A stretch of 44,735 nt of DNA, taken from the NCBI GenBank assembly GCA_037176845.1, contig JAYKXP010000257.1, positions 1 to 44,735 on the forward strand, read 5' to 3'. Made by a program: the position numbers and the translations under genes. This document shows positions 31,762-42,788 of this stretch, piece after piece (the stretch's first letter is position 1; each line of letters begins with the position of its first letter). Under the pieces are notes generated by a model. That model was not told the origin of the DNA. It searched no databases and saw nothing but the letters and a program-made list of their open reading frames with translations. The DNA is from Paramarasmius palmivorus (Eukaryota > Basidiomycota > Agaricomycetes > Agaricales > Marasmiaceae).

Positions 31762-33557
31762 AAGGCATTCAATATCAGCATTTTCTTTCCATGTACATTA
31801 TCTACTCTATCGACTTAAACGTGGGGCATCCAAGCCCCACCAGTTCGAGAGCGCACGCATCTTTGAGGGAACCCGTGATCTAATCAAAAAGTATCGGTCG
31901 AAGCGAGGCTCGACCACTGACCAAAGGCGTGCATGACAAATCTGTTCTAAATTTAGAAAATATCGATTTTACTGCCAAAAGTGCCGGTCGAATCAAGGTC
32001 TGACAAGGGGTAAGACCCACTACCTAGCGGTAGCGGGAATTCATGAAGATGATTGGAGCCACGGAGAGCATAGCTGTCCTAGCTGTTGTCGTTGGGGATG
32101 TTCAGGTTTGGCGTAGTACTTGTACATAGGCAACTAGCGTTTAGGTTGTAACGAGACGTGGAACGCATGAGAGGCGTGATGCTGCGGTCGGTGGAGTGAT
32201 CTTCTACCCAATGGTAGAATTGGAATGGACGATAACGACCGGAGAGAGGTCGGACTACTGTATTAGCTAGGATTGAAGGTGAGACTAGGAGTACAGGGCA
32301 ATAGAGTTCGAGAACTTGACGTACCTTCGAAATAGCTCTATCAATACTCAAACTCTCCTTTCCAGTTGCATTGGTGCTAGAGATTGAGTAGTAGACGCGG
32401 TGCGTGATGGTTGTGGTGGAAGACATTGGCTCGCTTAAGCGCTCAACGTTTCTTGTCTTCCACCACCATTACACCCTCACTTGATAGTCCCATACACATT
32501 CCTCGAGCTGCCCATATCGGGTTTGGAATTGGAATCGCGTATAAACGTGCAAATACGACTAGCTTAGCAATCCCCAGGAGCGAGGTATTCTACGGGTTAC
32601 TTGGTTTAGGTTCGTTGTAGCCGCTATTATTTTCGCTCACTCTAAATCTAACACGAGCCAAGATTTGGAAGAGCGACCACCAGATGATTGATTCCAGAGA
32701 AATTGACTCCATCTTGGGCTCAAGAGCTAGCTGGAGGTTGCACCAGCAAGTTCTGGACGCGTCTGTTGTAGCTGGTTGATGTCGTCGCCGTTGACTCGGA
32801 ATTCAACGACTCCAATGACAGTTCGAGACACGCAATTCGTAACTCAAACCGAAGCTCGAAAGCCATATGACGAACACACAACCTCACCTCCATAATCCTT
32901 CCGTGTAGTCTGTGCAGGGTGCCAAGCCTATTCCAGGTTCACCGCCTCATGCTACAGAAAGTAATACAGGCATGCTGACCTAGACGAGGATCTTGCACCT
33001 TTCGATGCATCAGAACGACTTCATATCACGATCCCAGGACCTCCGGGCACCACTAGTTTATCGCGTTGAGACCGGGCAGCATCACGGTCTCGGCTCAAGG
33101 GTTGTTGGGGCCCAGAGCAGCAGGGCATAATAGAAATTGGGGATAGAGGTGGTTTGGATACGGTGCGTGCTCAAGAGTCAACGGAGGCATCGACTCTTGA
33201 GTTTCCTTCGGATGTAAGACCAATGTAAGACACATTTTCTCGTACTCCCAAGCTTGACGTCTAACGAGGACTAGTTTCAGAATATCTCTCGTAGCGAATC
33301 AACTGGAACCTCTTTTGGGGACGTTAATGTGTGAGCTTGAGCACTGGCTATCTTTTGTGGTCAAAAGGCGATGGTCCAGGGGTTTCACCTATAGGGGCTC
33401 GTTACCGTGTATGTATTGCTCTGTCCCTTCTAAGTGCCTTCGTCAACGTTCACTCATTTCTCGGTCAATAGGCTGTCTGGGATTGGTTTTGGATCCCGAA
33501 GAGCGCGTCTACAACTGTCTACAAGGGCAAAACTTGGCTTGACAGTTTCGATGACGC
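31762..33557. other. Gene-poor stretch
   Basis: The only notable item is a 115-codon minus-strand frame at 32426-32079. Its first 34 codons (MSSTTTITHRVYYSISSTN) end at a GTACGT donor, so it may be a first exon whose partners I cannot find. At about 31885-32020 two imperfect copies of a GGTCGAA...AAGGTCTGA-like segment occur. The remainder shows nothing I can support. Confidence 0.35.
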
Positions 33558-34423
33558 ATGGAGGATTTCCATGAGGCTAATGTTGACACTGCCGAACGGG
33601 AGAAGGTGTTTTAGTGGATTCGTCAACTGTGTTCGAGAAGCGCAGTCAACGCTCGGGATCGTTTCTTCTCTCCCACCTACTTAGCTCTTCATACGACACA
33701 GGATGGTACGTTCCGTGAATTTTCTTGCAAGGCTCAAATTTCACTAATTGTTTGTTTAGAGTACAAATGCAGGCGGTACCAGAAGTTCACCAGAAGAAAA
33801 TTTGACAGGAGATGCTGTTCGGGTTCACCATGGGGTGGCCGTGCCGAAGAAGATCAGAGGTACGAAACCATTCGCAAGCGCCTCAAACGAAGAACCGATG
33901 AAGACGTCAAGAGAAGATATCGATACCTTAATCGTCTTCGTAAGTTGGCACGTACGCTGGCATGCGAATACTTCTGATCATATACCTATCAGGGCACTAT
34001 TTTCTCAATCCTTATCACTGCATTCTTCATTGGATCGTACCAAAAACTCAAGGAGGACCGTGCTAGTCCGGTTGTTTTCCGAGCCCCTGCATCTTTCTCA
34101 GACATACCACATCTCGCCTTCCTTTCTCCGGTCAATGCCCTGGCCATTTTCTCGACGTTACGCTTCCTACATCTTCCTCGGTTGCTTTTTTTCACACACA
34201 CGCACCCAACCGAACAGCAAATGTCGATGCCAACGTCACCGGTGTCAGAGCTTCAGCCTTCGAAGCTTCGCTCTTATCCCTTTCGTTCCGAGTCTTCGGC
34301 TTCCAATTCAACCATTCAGATTTTGGGTACCAACCTCGAGATTGGGAGCTTTCGCAGAACGACGAGCCAGAGAGTGTGGGGATACTGAAGCTGAAGAGCT
34401 GGACAGGTGGGGAGGTGCTTTGA
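33558..34423 (+). pseudogene. Fragmented gene with a possible membrane segment
   Basis: One frame from ATG 33558 runs to donor 33705, interrupted by TAG at 33612-33614 (VF-stop-WIRQL). It joins an exon at 33760-33939 rich in Arg/Lys (KRLKRRTDEDVKRRYRYLNR). After the next acceptor (CTATCAG, about 33992) a hydrophobic stretch TIFSILITAFFIGSYQKL appears, but in a phase that does not follow from the upstream exon. Near 34215-34423 a third phase reads SLLSLSFRVFGFQFN and ends TGGEVL. The pieces look like one decayed gene; an unmodelled intron or sequencing indels could also explain the phase changes. Confidence 0.3.
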
Positions 34424-34847
34424 AGCCACGGCCTCAGGCCTCAATCCTTGTTTGTTTTACGTTTTTACTCTATGGACTTGCGGTCTGTTACTTTTAGATT
34501 TATTATGCATCATGGTGTTCAGGATGATTTCATTGTATTGAACAAGGAATAAATGATATGTACACCTTTTTGACTATATAGAGAATTGAGCTAGCTATTC
34601 ATGCTTCGGCTTATAGAACGCAACACGACACCCCTTCCGAATCCTCTTTGTACCTCTATTCTGTCGGCGAACCTCACTGGGTGAGCTGAACTGTCAAATG
34701 TTGCGGGATGTTTGAGTTGGCTGAATGTTCGTGGGTTCCAAGTTGGTAACGAGACAAGAAAAGTACTCCGAGTCGTATTGATGGATCTGCTGTGAAACGC
34801 CGCCTTCCAGACTCGTCAGTGACTATGCATATGAATCCTGGGACTAG
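34424..34847. other. No supportable gene
   Basis: Nothing here reads as coding in a splice-consistent way. An earlier exon of the gene at 34848 may end near 34815. Confidence 0.35.
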
Positions 34848-35179
34848 GCAAATGTACCTTACTCGAGCATGATACCAACTCCCAGCTCATTTCGGCTCTT
34901 TTCTCATCTGTTGTAGAACGTCGAAGGTGGCTTGAGGGCTTGAGGACGACGGGTCTGAGTCTGAGATTGGATGCGAACCCAATTGGGAATGCCATTGGTG
35001 AGGTGGGGATCAATTATCCTCCAAGCTACGGAGGATTGACTATGATAGCGGCTCTGGTTGTTGGAAGTAGCGAGAGAGAAGCGGCAGTCTTGACTGGGTG
35101 TTCGATTAGGGAGAAAGGGCATCTTGCCGAACTGAGATTCCTTGGGCGTAGTGGAGTGCAGAAGCAAGAAAAACAATGA
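34848..35179 (+). CDS. 3' exon of a hypothetical gene
   Basis: The acceptor GGACTAG at 34847 is followed by an open frame to TGA at 35177-35179. It reads NSQLISALFSSVVERRRWLE, then LRLDANPIGNAIGEVGINYP and GGLTMIAALVVGSSEREAAV, which has normal protein composition. The 5' exon is uncertain. The gene ends 178 bp before the gypsy target duplication and could be a piece of the decayed gene upstream. The family is not recognised. Confidence 0.3.
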
Positions 35180-35356
35180 CACTGGGAAGCACTGGTAAGT
35201 AGCGTCTGGAGGTGTTTGAACTGAACGTGAAATTATGAGTGGTTGTTGCCTATTCGAGCATAGAGGAATAACAAGACCCGGTAGCTAGCTGAAGTCAGGA
35301 ATGTCATGAGTAACACGAGCAAGACCAAGACTCAAAGCAAAGTGTAGACACGCACC

Positions 35357-35361
35357 AGTAT
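35357..35361. repeat. Target-site duplication (left) of the gypsy element
   Basis: AGTAT directly before the 5' LTR, identical to 41495-41499. Confidence 0.9.
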
Positions 35362-35806
35362 TGTGATGGAGCGTAGCTTTTTCCTTTCATTTCTCTAAGT
35401 CCCCTTATCTATTTTCTTATCTTCATCTTATCATTTTCCACTTATATCGTGTACAGCCTCTCATCCACCGGAACATTCCACATCATTCTTCCATTGTTCT
35501 ACATCTTTCCGTATCATTCTGATTGCTTACTTGTACAATTCTCGCCGAGACAGACTCTTCACATATAAACCGTAGTTGTAGATGCCTAGTTCCCCATCTT
35601 GACCTCTTGGTCATTTGGGCTAGGCAAGTCGTCTTGTATTTTATTCCTTTAGTTATGCTAACTTGGTCATTTGGGCTAGTATCTGACTTGTGTCTGCCTG
35701 CTCAACGTCGTATAGAGCCTTGTGCCTATGCCGGATCACCCCATTTTCCCTTATCATCATCGCTCAGCACCGCTATCCGTAGAGAGGTAGTTGGTTCGCC
35801 CTCACA
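35362..35806 (+). repeat. 5' LTR of the gypsy element
   Basis: It starts TGTGATGGAGCG and ends GTTCGCCCTCACA. It matches 41050-41494 without visible difference. An internal 18-bp unit CTTGGTCATTTGGGCTAG is repeated twice (about 35606 and 35661). Confidence 0.95.
35564..35605 (+). promoter_or_regulatory. LTR promoter: TATA box and inferred transcript start
   Basis: TATAAA at 35564-35569 lies 32 bp upstream of ATCTTGACCT (35596-35605). That decamer is the exact reverse complement of the priming site just inside the LTR, which in self-priming Tf1/sushi-type elements marks the 5' end of the RNA. The two independent clues agree on a start at about 35596. Confidence 0.6.
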
Positions 35807-35808
35807 TT

Positions 35809-35818
35809 AGGTCAAGAT
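35809..35818 (+). promoter_or_regulatory. Putative self-complementary primer binding site
   Basis: AGGTCAAGAT lies 2 nt after the 5' LTR. No TGG start for a tRNA 3' CCA end is present. It is perfectly complementary to the inferred RNA 5' end at 35596-35605, so priming by the element's own transcript is likely. Confidence 0.6.
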
Positions 35819-36075
35819 CTCAGTGAACGCCGTTGACCTGGTAGCGTCAACCTCGTTCAAGGCACACCCTGGCAGACACAGAAACCGTTACACCCCCACC
35901 TCCTTTCAACTGTTCCTCTTGTACACACTCCTATAACACTGATAACCAGCGTGACAATCATCTCCGCGACGACGACTATTGGTGGAACTGTGACACCCAC
36001 CCCTGCCCAAACCGACTGCACAATCCATTAGACTGGGCTGACGATATTTACAAAGACCCCCGCTTATTCCCTGCC

Positions 36076-37290
36076 ATGTCTGATAATGCTCCCCCTGCAC
36101 AATCCCAGAACGAGACCCTGCTGCAAGCACTGCTTGTCAGCCAGAAGGCACTCACCGACTCAATGGCCGTGCTTACCACCCAGATGTCGTCCAAAGCAGA
36201 CCAGCGAAGTCGTTCCGAAAAGCCAGCGGTGTTCGCAGGAGATGGAGACAGCGCTGACGCTCGCCGATTCCTTGCGGCATTCTCAGTCTATGGATGGAAC
36301 TCCAAGAGGGAGATGAACATCCAGGATGCAGAGGGACAGTACTACCGCAACGACCGGGTGTGGATTAGTACAGCGCTGTCGTTCATGACAAAGGACGCAG
36401 CTCTCTGGGCTACTCCCTATATGGAGGAGTACTCGTTGGGAAGACCCATATTTGGTGACAACTGGGCCACGTTCGAGGCAGCTTTCAAGCTCCGCTTTGA
36501 GAGCGTAGACGAAAAGGAAGATGCCAAGCACCGTCTCAAGGCTCTCCACCAGGACAAGATGACGGTGGCAGAGTACACAGCCAAGTTCAAGGAGCTCATG
36601 GGACGCACCGGCTACTCCACAGAGGACCTCCGTGACCGGTTCTACGATAACCTCAGTCGTGCGTTCCGCGACAAGTTGGTCCTTGCCATTGGGAGGAGCA
36701 CCAAGACCTTCGACGAGTTGATTCAGACATCAATTGAGGTCGACAACCACTTCCGTCAGTACGACGCTGAAAAGTGTTTGGAAGCACAAGCAAGGCCTCA
36801 AGGCCCATGACCCTTCTGGAGCAACCACCAACTCCCCAACCCTCCACGTACCTTGCCTTTCCCTGCCGCTGCGCCAGCACCAACATTCCCAACATGTGAC
36901 CCCAATGCCATGGACATTGATGCCAACCGTACCCGTGCAGACTGGCTTCGCCTGATGAATGGCAAGTGCTTTGGCTGTGGCTCAACAGAGCATCGGCAAC
37001 GTGATGGGGGCCATGAGAGGGAGATTTGCAACTGGTGCCGCAGGAATGGACACCGGGAAGCAGTCTGTTTCAACAAGTGGCTAGGAAGACCTCGTGGGAC
37101 GAGTGGACAGCGTGTTGCCGCCACTGAAACACCTACCACTGAACAGACGCTACCGGCCCCACCTGCTGCAACCCCAACAACCCCAACTCCAGCTCAGACT
37201 GCACCACCAACGGGTCTGGATGCTCTCATTGCGCAGATGGAGCAGCTCCAGATGCAGATCGCCACCCTTCGTGCCGAGCAGCGTTTTTAG
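36076..37290 (+). pseudogene. gag: gag (capsid and zinc knuckle), one in-frame TGA
   Basis: One frame of 405 codons starts at ATG 36076 and ends at TAG 37288-37290, broken only by TGA at 36808-36810. The first part (244 aa) has the capsid-like region (WISTALSFMTKDAALWA, WATFEAAFKLRFE, MTVAEYTAKFKELMGRTGY, LRDRFYDNLSRAF) typical of fungal gypsy Gag. After the TGA the same frame holds a CxxC...C segment and a CCHC knuckle (CNWCRRNGHREAVC) that binds RNA. A helical tail (LDALIAQMEQLQMQIATLRA) ends the protein. CGA to TGA would explain the stop. The 269-nt leader before it has no gene. Confidence 0.85.
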
Positions 37291-37295
37291 AAGGG

Positions 37296-40200
37296 GTGTC
37301 TCCTAAGGCTACAAGAGTCACACCCCCAAATACATCTTTTATCTCCATCTCGCCGTCGTCATATGATTCTGTTTCATCATGTACAATATCTATCCCAGTT
37401 GTCGACAAAAATGAAAACCATTTTCACATACGCGCGCGCTTGAAAGGACACAATCGAGAGAAAGATGTAGTAGCCATGATTGACAGTGGAGCTACTGGGC
37501 TGTTCATTGGAAGGAGATGGGTGGAAGAGCAACGCGTTGAAAGATACCGCCTGCAAAGGCAGATTCCACTCTACAATATCGATGGTAGTTGGAATCGTGC
37601 AGGGAGTATTGAGGAGTTTGCTAGATTGAGGATGAAGATCAGAGAACACGAGGAGGAAGTAGAGTTGTTGATCACTGACCTGGGCCCCGAGGATGTGGTG
37701 CTAGGGCTACCTTGGCTGAGAAAGGTGAACCCTGCCATCGACTGGGCTAAAGGTGTGATGAAAATCGAAATAGAGGAAGAGCAAGAAGAGAAGTGTCAGA
37801 TAGAGGAGACGAAGCGGTGGGAGCAGATTAAAGGCAACAGAAGACAGCGTAGGCAGTGGCAGAAAGATGGGGTGTTGGAGCACACGAGCGATGAACTGTG
37901 GGTGGCAGCAGGAGTGACGTATGCAGCAGAGCTGGCGTTTGAGGAGTCGAAAAGGAAGGAGAAGAAGAGCATGGAGGAGATCGTGCCCGAGGAGTACCAC
38001 CAGTACCGCAAGGTGTTTTCGGAGGAAGAGTCCCATCGACTACCTGAGCACAAACCCTGGGACCACACCATCGACCTCAAGCCTGATGCTCCAGAGACTA
38101 TCCGATCCAAAGTATACCCCATGTCAGTCAACGAGCAAACCGAACTGGATGCTTTTCTGGAAGAAAACCTGCGCAAGGGATACATAGTTCCATCTAAGTC
38201 GCCCCTCGCCTCTCCAGTCTTCTTTGTCAAAAAGAAGGACGGTAAACTCCGGTTCGTGCAGGACTACCGCAAGCTCAATGAATTCACCGTCAAAAACCGA
38301 TACCCCCTTCCTTTAGCTACCGACATCATCAATCGCCTGAAAGGTGCCAAGTACTTCACCAAGTTAGATGTTCGGTGGGGATACAACAACGTGTGCATCA
38401 AGGAGGGAGACGAGTGGAAGGCAGCATTCACCACCAGTCGAGGACTGTTCGAACCACAAGTCATGTTCTTCGGTCTCACAAACTCCCCGGCAACATTCCA
38501 GGCTCTCATGAACTCCATCTTCGCAGACCTCATTGCCAAGGGCAAGGTAGCAGTGTACCTGGATGACATCCTCATCTACAGTGCAACCATGGAGGAGCAT
38601 CGTGCCACAACCCATGAAGTGCTGAAAAGACTTCAGGAGTACGACCTCTACCTCCGGCCAGAGAAGTGCGAGTTCGACCAACAACAGGTGGAATATCTCG
38701 GTATGGTAATACGAGAAGGTCAGGTCACTATGGACCCAGTCAAAGTACGAGCAGTCAAAGAGTGGAGCACACCCCGCAACCTTCGTGAGCTTCGCGGGTT
38801 CATTGGCTTTGCCAACTTCTACCGACGTTTCATCAAAGACTTCTCCAAGATTGCTCGACCCTTGCACGACCTCACCAAGAAAGAGCAACGGTGGGACTGG
38901 GGAAGGCGACATCAGGAAGCCTTTGATACCCTAAAGAAGGCCTTCACCGAGGAGCCAATACTGGTGATGTGGGATCCAAAACGACCGACCCGAGTGGAAG
39001 TGGACGCCTCAGGTTACGCTACTGGCGGGGTTATCCTTCAGCAGCAGGACGATGGGTTATGGCACCCAGTGGCATATCGATCAGAAAGCATGGCACCGGC
39101 AGAGAGGAACTACGAGATCTACGACCGAGAAATGCTAGCCATCATCCGAGCCCTCGAGGACTGGCGCCACTACCTGGAAGGACTTCCTCAGTCGTTCGAG
39201 ATAATCACTGACCACCGAAACCTGGAGTACTGGAGGACAGCTAAGGATCTAACTCGTCGTCAAGCCCGATGGGCACTTTGGTTGTCTCGGTTCGACTTCC
39301 GTCTAACCCACAAACCTGGCAAAACGAACACTCAAGCAGACCCCCTGTCGCGAATTTCAGAGCTGCAGGTGTTGGATGCTGAGGACAATCGTGAGCAGGT
39401 AGTTCTGAAGCCAGAGATGTTTGTGAAGATTGGAGCTGCGCGAGTAGGAGGAGATGCCCTAGAGGAAAGGATACGCAAAGGGGTACAGAGAGAGGCGGAG
39501 GTACTGCAAGCAGTGGAGGCGCTGGAGAAGGACGGGGCGAGAAAGTTGGCAAATGGTCTAGTAGAGTGGGAGGAAGACAATGGCCTGGTGTACTATAAGG
39601 GGAAGCTGTACATTCCGGCCGATGAGGGTCTGAGGAAGGAAATCCTGAAGCAGTGCCATGATGCGTCTACAGCGGGGCATCTGGGAAAGCATGGGACACT
39701 AGAACAGGTGAAACGTTACTACTGGTGGCCTAACATGTCCTCTTTCATAGAGAAGTATGTTCAGGGGTGCGAACACTGTCAACGCACTAAACCAGCTGTC
39801 CACCCCGACGCAACACTCCAACCCATGGAAGTGCCAGAAGGACCTTGGTGCATAGTAGGAGTCAACCTTATCACAGGACTCCCCCTCAGCAATGGCTACG
39901 ATACCATCATCACCTACATCGACCTGTACAGCAAGCAAGTCCACATTCTCCCCACCACCACCACCCTCGATGCCAAAGGAGTCGCTGACCTTCACTACCG
40001 GGAGATCTTCCGCCTGCATGGAATTCCTCACAAATTCGTGTCTGACCGAGGCCCACAGTTTGCAGCCCAAGTAACACGAGCTCTGTACAAGCGACTAGGG
40101 CTACAGCCAGGACTAACTACCGCCTACCACCCTGCTGCCAACGGCCAGACAGAAAGAGCCAACCAAGAGGTGGAACGGTTCTTACGCCTGTTTGTAGATA

Positions 40201-41054
40201 AGCGTCAAGACGACTGGTCAGACTGGCTCCCAACAGCAGAGTTTGTACTCAACTCCCGAGTCCACACAGCACATGACCGTAGTCCATTCGAAGTCATGTA
40301 CGGCTACACACCTGACTTCACCATTCCAGTGGGACGCCCGACCTGATTCCCAGCACTGAACACCCGGCTAGAGACACTGAGAGAGGTGCGCAAAGAGGCA
40401 GAGGCAGCGTTACGCATGGGCAAGGAGCAGATGAAAGAGACGTACGAGGCAGGAAAGAAGAAGGCGCATGTGTTTGAGGTAGGAGACAAGGTGTGGCTGT
40501 CAGCAAAAGACATCAGAATCCACCAGGCAAGCCAGAAGCTGGGACCACGGCAACTGGGACCCTACGAAGTCATTGAAAAGGTCGGTGAACTGGACTACCG
40601 GCTCAAGCTCCCTCCAGCCATGAAGGTACACAATGTCTTCCATGTCAACCGGCTCTCACCCTGGAGGGGCAATGATGTCAATGGACTACGACCACCACCA
40701 CCTGAAGCAGTGGAGGTAGAGGGAGAAGAGGAGTTCGAGGTCGAGCAGATTCTGGACAGCAGGATATACCGAAGGGGGTTGCAGTACTTGGTACGATGGG
40801 AAGGCTTTGGAGAGGAAGACGACAGTTGGGAACCAGCAGCCAACGTCAAGAATGCGGGTGAGAAGATAGCAGATTTTCACCAAAAGCATCCCAATGCACC
40901 AAAGAAGATAGCAGCAGCCGTCTTCAGCTCGCTACCATGGCGCAAACTGGAAAATCTGACTGAAGGACAGTCCACGGATCTAGAATGGGAGGAGGGACGG
41001 ATTGCAGGTTCAAGCCTATCGCGGACGATAGGCATTAGGAGGGGGGTAATGTGA
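37296..41054 (+). pseudogene. pol: pol: protease, RT, RNase H, integrase, chromodomain; one in-frame TGA
   Basis: The frame lies in -1 relative to gag and is open across the gag stop. Numbering from 37296: protease DSGA at residue 63; RT with YLDD at 421-424; RNase H with VDASGYA and TDHRNLEYW; integrase HHCC zinc region (GHLGKHGTLEQVKRYYWWPN, CEHCQR); DDE core with Asp 917 and Glu 953 (35 residues between) but Asn 857 where the first Asp is expected (GVNLITGLP). TGA at 40344-40346 splits off the C-terminus, which continues in frame with a basic linker and a canonical chromodomain (EVEQILDSRIYRRG, YLVRWEGF, SWEP), used by chromoviruses to choose heterochromatin. The final stop codon lies inside the 3' LTR. 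The whole frame has 1253 codons. Confidence 0.9.
41037..41046 (+). promoter_or_regulatory. Polypurine tract
   Basis: AGGAGGGGGG, 3 nt before the 3' LTR, is the expected plus-strand primer. It overlaps the last pol codons. Confidence 0.75.
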
Positions 41055-41494
41055 TGGAGCGTAGCTTTTTCCTTTCATTTCTCTAAGTCCCCTTATCTAT
41101 TTTCTTATCTTCATCTTATCATTTTCCACTTATATCGTGTACAGCCTCTCATCCACCGGAACATTCCACATCATTCTTCCATTGTTCTACATCTTTCCGT
41201 ATCATTCTGATTGCTTACTTGTACAATTCTCGCCGAGACAGACTCTTCACATATAAACCGTAGTTGTAGATGCCTAGTTCCCCATCTTGACCTCTTGGTC
41301 ATTTGGGCTAGGCAAGTCGTCTTGTATTTTATTCCTTTAGTTATGCTAACTTGGTCATTTGGGCTAGTATCTGACTTGTGTCTGCCTGCTCAACGTCGTA
41401 TAGAGCCTTGTGCCTATGCCGGATCACCCCATTTTCCCTTATCATCATCGCTCAGCACCGCTATCCGTAGAGAGGTAGTTGGTTCGCCCTCACA
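41050..41494 (+). repeat. 3' LTR of the gypsy element
   Basis: Same 445 bp as the 5' LTR, followed by AGTAT. Confidence 0.95.
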
Positions 41495-41499
41495 AGTAT
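41495..41499. repeat. Target-site duplication (right) of the gypsy element
   Basis: AGTAT, identical to 35357-35361. Confidence 0.9.
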
Positions 41500-41666
41500 T
41501 GAGTAAACCCTTAGAGGTTTTGCATTATCATACATGCTTTGCGACGATGGCGAAACTAGCTTGAAGTGGGTTGGCGTTAACCGCCAACAGGAACGAGTTC
41601 GTTGGGAAGACAGATTTCATTCAGATCAAGTAACGCGGTCAAATACATGCATGCGAGGTAAGCAAT

Positions 41667-42374
41667 CTAAGGATACAAGAACCCATCCTGCACCGGAACA
41701 GGGTCGTAAGCCATAGCATGGTTGGTGGAAGAGATCACAGTGGTTTCACGCGACGCTACGGCCACAACAAACGCCTTACGCGCGGTATCTTTGTCGGGGT
41801 AAGAAGCGTATTTATTATCTGGCACATGTAGCACGAGACCCTTGACGTTGTCCCTGTGATACAGTTATTGGAGAGAACTGTTGATTAAGCTGTATATCGT
41901 ACCATCCGCGAATATAACCGATACGCAGGCCGTGCGTCACTGAATACCAGCGAGAATCCGGGGGAGGCAGGCTCACGACGGCGTTACAGTTTTGACAGAT
42001 TATAGTCAAAGTAGGAACAGCTTTTGCGGCTTGAGGATTGTCAACACTGAGTTGATAGTGCGTTTCGACAAATCTGGCAATGTAATCTTGGGAAAACGTG
42101 TTAGTAGGACGATCTAGGAAACATAGAGGTAAGTTGTACTTTTCTTGACCACGGTGGCAACAAGGGCATCTACTACGTCGTTCTCAGCTGCTGACAGTCC
42201 ATCAAGGATAGAGGAATCAGATCCAACTTGAGGTGGTCTCAGATGGTATCACAAAGTTTACACAATTACTGAGGACGTACCTGGCCAGTTACTGTTCAAG
42301 ATGCTGTCTAAGGTACGAAGGACACCAACATCTAGGACGGTGATGGGAGATGCCATGGCGTTGGTAGAAGACAT
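41667..42374 (-). CDS. RNase H1 N-terminal-domain-like protein 2 (183 aa, 4 exons)
   Basis: Exons are 42374-42281, 42226-42140, 42086-41903 and 41853-41667; all introns are GT-AG and in phase. After a helical N-terminus (ENDVVDALVATVVKKNYIAR), a CQNC pair precedes SRWYSVTHGLRIGYIRGWDN and YASYPDKDTARKAFVVAVA, the RNase H1 N-terminal-like pattern also seen in the gene at 26614. There is no catalytic RNase H part. This CxxC plus hybrid-binding-like fold with an N-terminal helical region recurs as a family in Agaricomycetes, function unknown. Its 3' end is 168 bp from the gypsy target duplication, so the insertion may affect its terminator. Confidence 0.6.
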
Positions 42375-42788
42375 AGAGAAGTGATTTGAAGTCTCAAGAA
42401 TGGAAGAGCTTTTGTACGTTGGCGGGAGTTCTGTTTCCCGTTGTTTGGACAAGCCACCTTTTGATCCAGAGACGAGTCATCGCATGGAAACTTCGCGAAC
42501 ATTGAAAGGGAATTAGGTGTTTTTTTTTCTAAAGAGTAGATGGCAATACTGTTTGAAGAAAGGGTAGTCAGCGTTCAATGTCAAATTAGGTTTGTGTTCA
42601 CGTAAGTGAAAACGAGGGGTGGAGTTGATGCACATATCAAGGAGCACCCATGTGCATCTGTCAAACAAGAGTCGTAGCTTCGTCAATATTCGCGTGGGCA
42701 AGGCATGTTGTACATTTCGTCGGACATCGGAAAGCAATACAAAAGGCATGTACAGTTCAAAATAGAAAATGAAAGGCCATTGGAAATA
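42375..42788. other. Intergenic region with an unsupported small frame
   Basis: A 78-codon minus-strand frame (42749-42513) fills most of the gap. It has no splice support and could be 3' UTR of the gene upstream or promoter of the gene downstream. Confidence 0.35.

Larger units (their letters stand above)
35362..41494 (+). mobile_element. Complete Ty3/gypsy chromovirus-type LTR retrotransposon (6133 bp)
   Basis: Two 445-bp LTRs that I read as identical bound a gag frame with CCHC zinc knuckle and a pol frame ordered protease, reverse transcriptase, RNase H, integrase, chromodomain, the order of Ty3/gypsy chromoviruses. LTR ends are TGTGATGG...CCCTCACA, with a 5-bp AGTAT target duplication, a priming site next to the 5' LTR and a polypurine tract before the 3' LTR. 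Identical LTRs point to a recent insertion. Even so, gag and pol each have one in-frame TGA, and the first integrase Asp position is Asn, so this copy should not be autonomous. Confidence 0.95.

Noticed and set aside
33802..34497. 231-codon plus-strand open frame
   Set aside because: The more protein-like sequence in this interval lies in the other two phases, with Arg/Lys-rich and hydrophobic segments. The long frame is probably a shadow.
35523..35810. Open frame in the 5' LTR, repeated at 41211-41564
   Set aside because: LTR sequence, no domain, and it covers the inferred promoter and transcript start.
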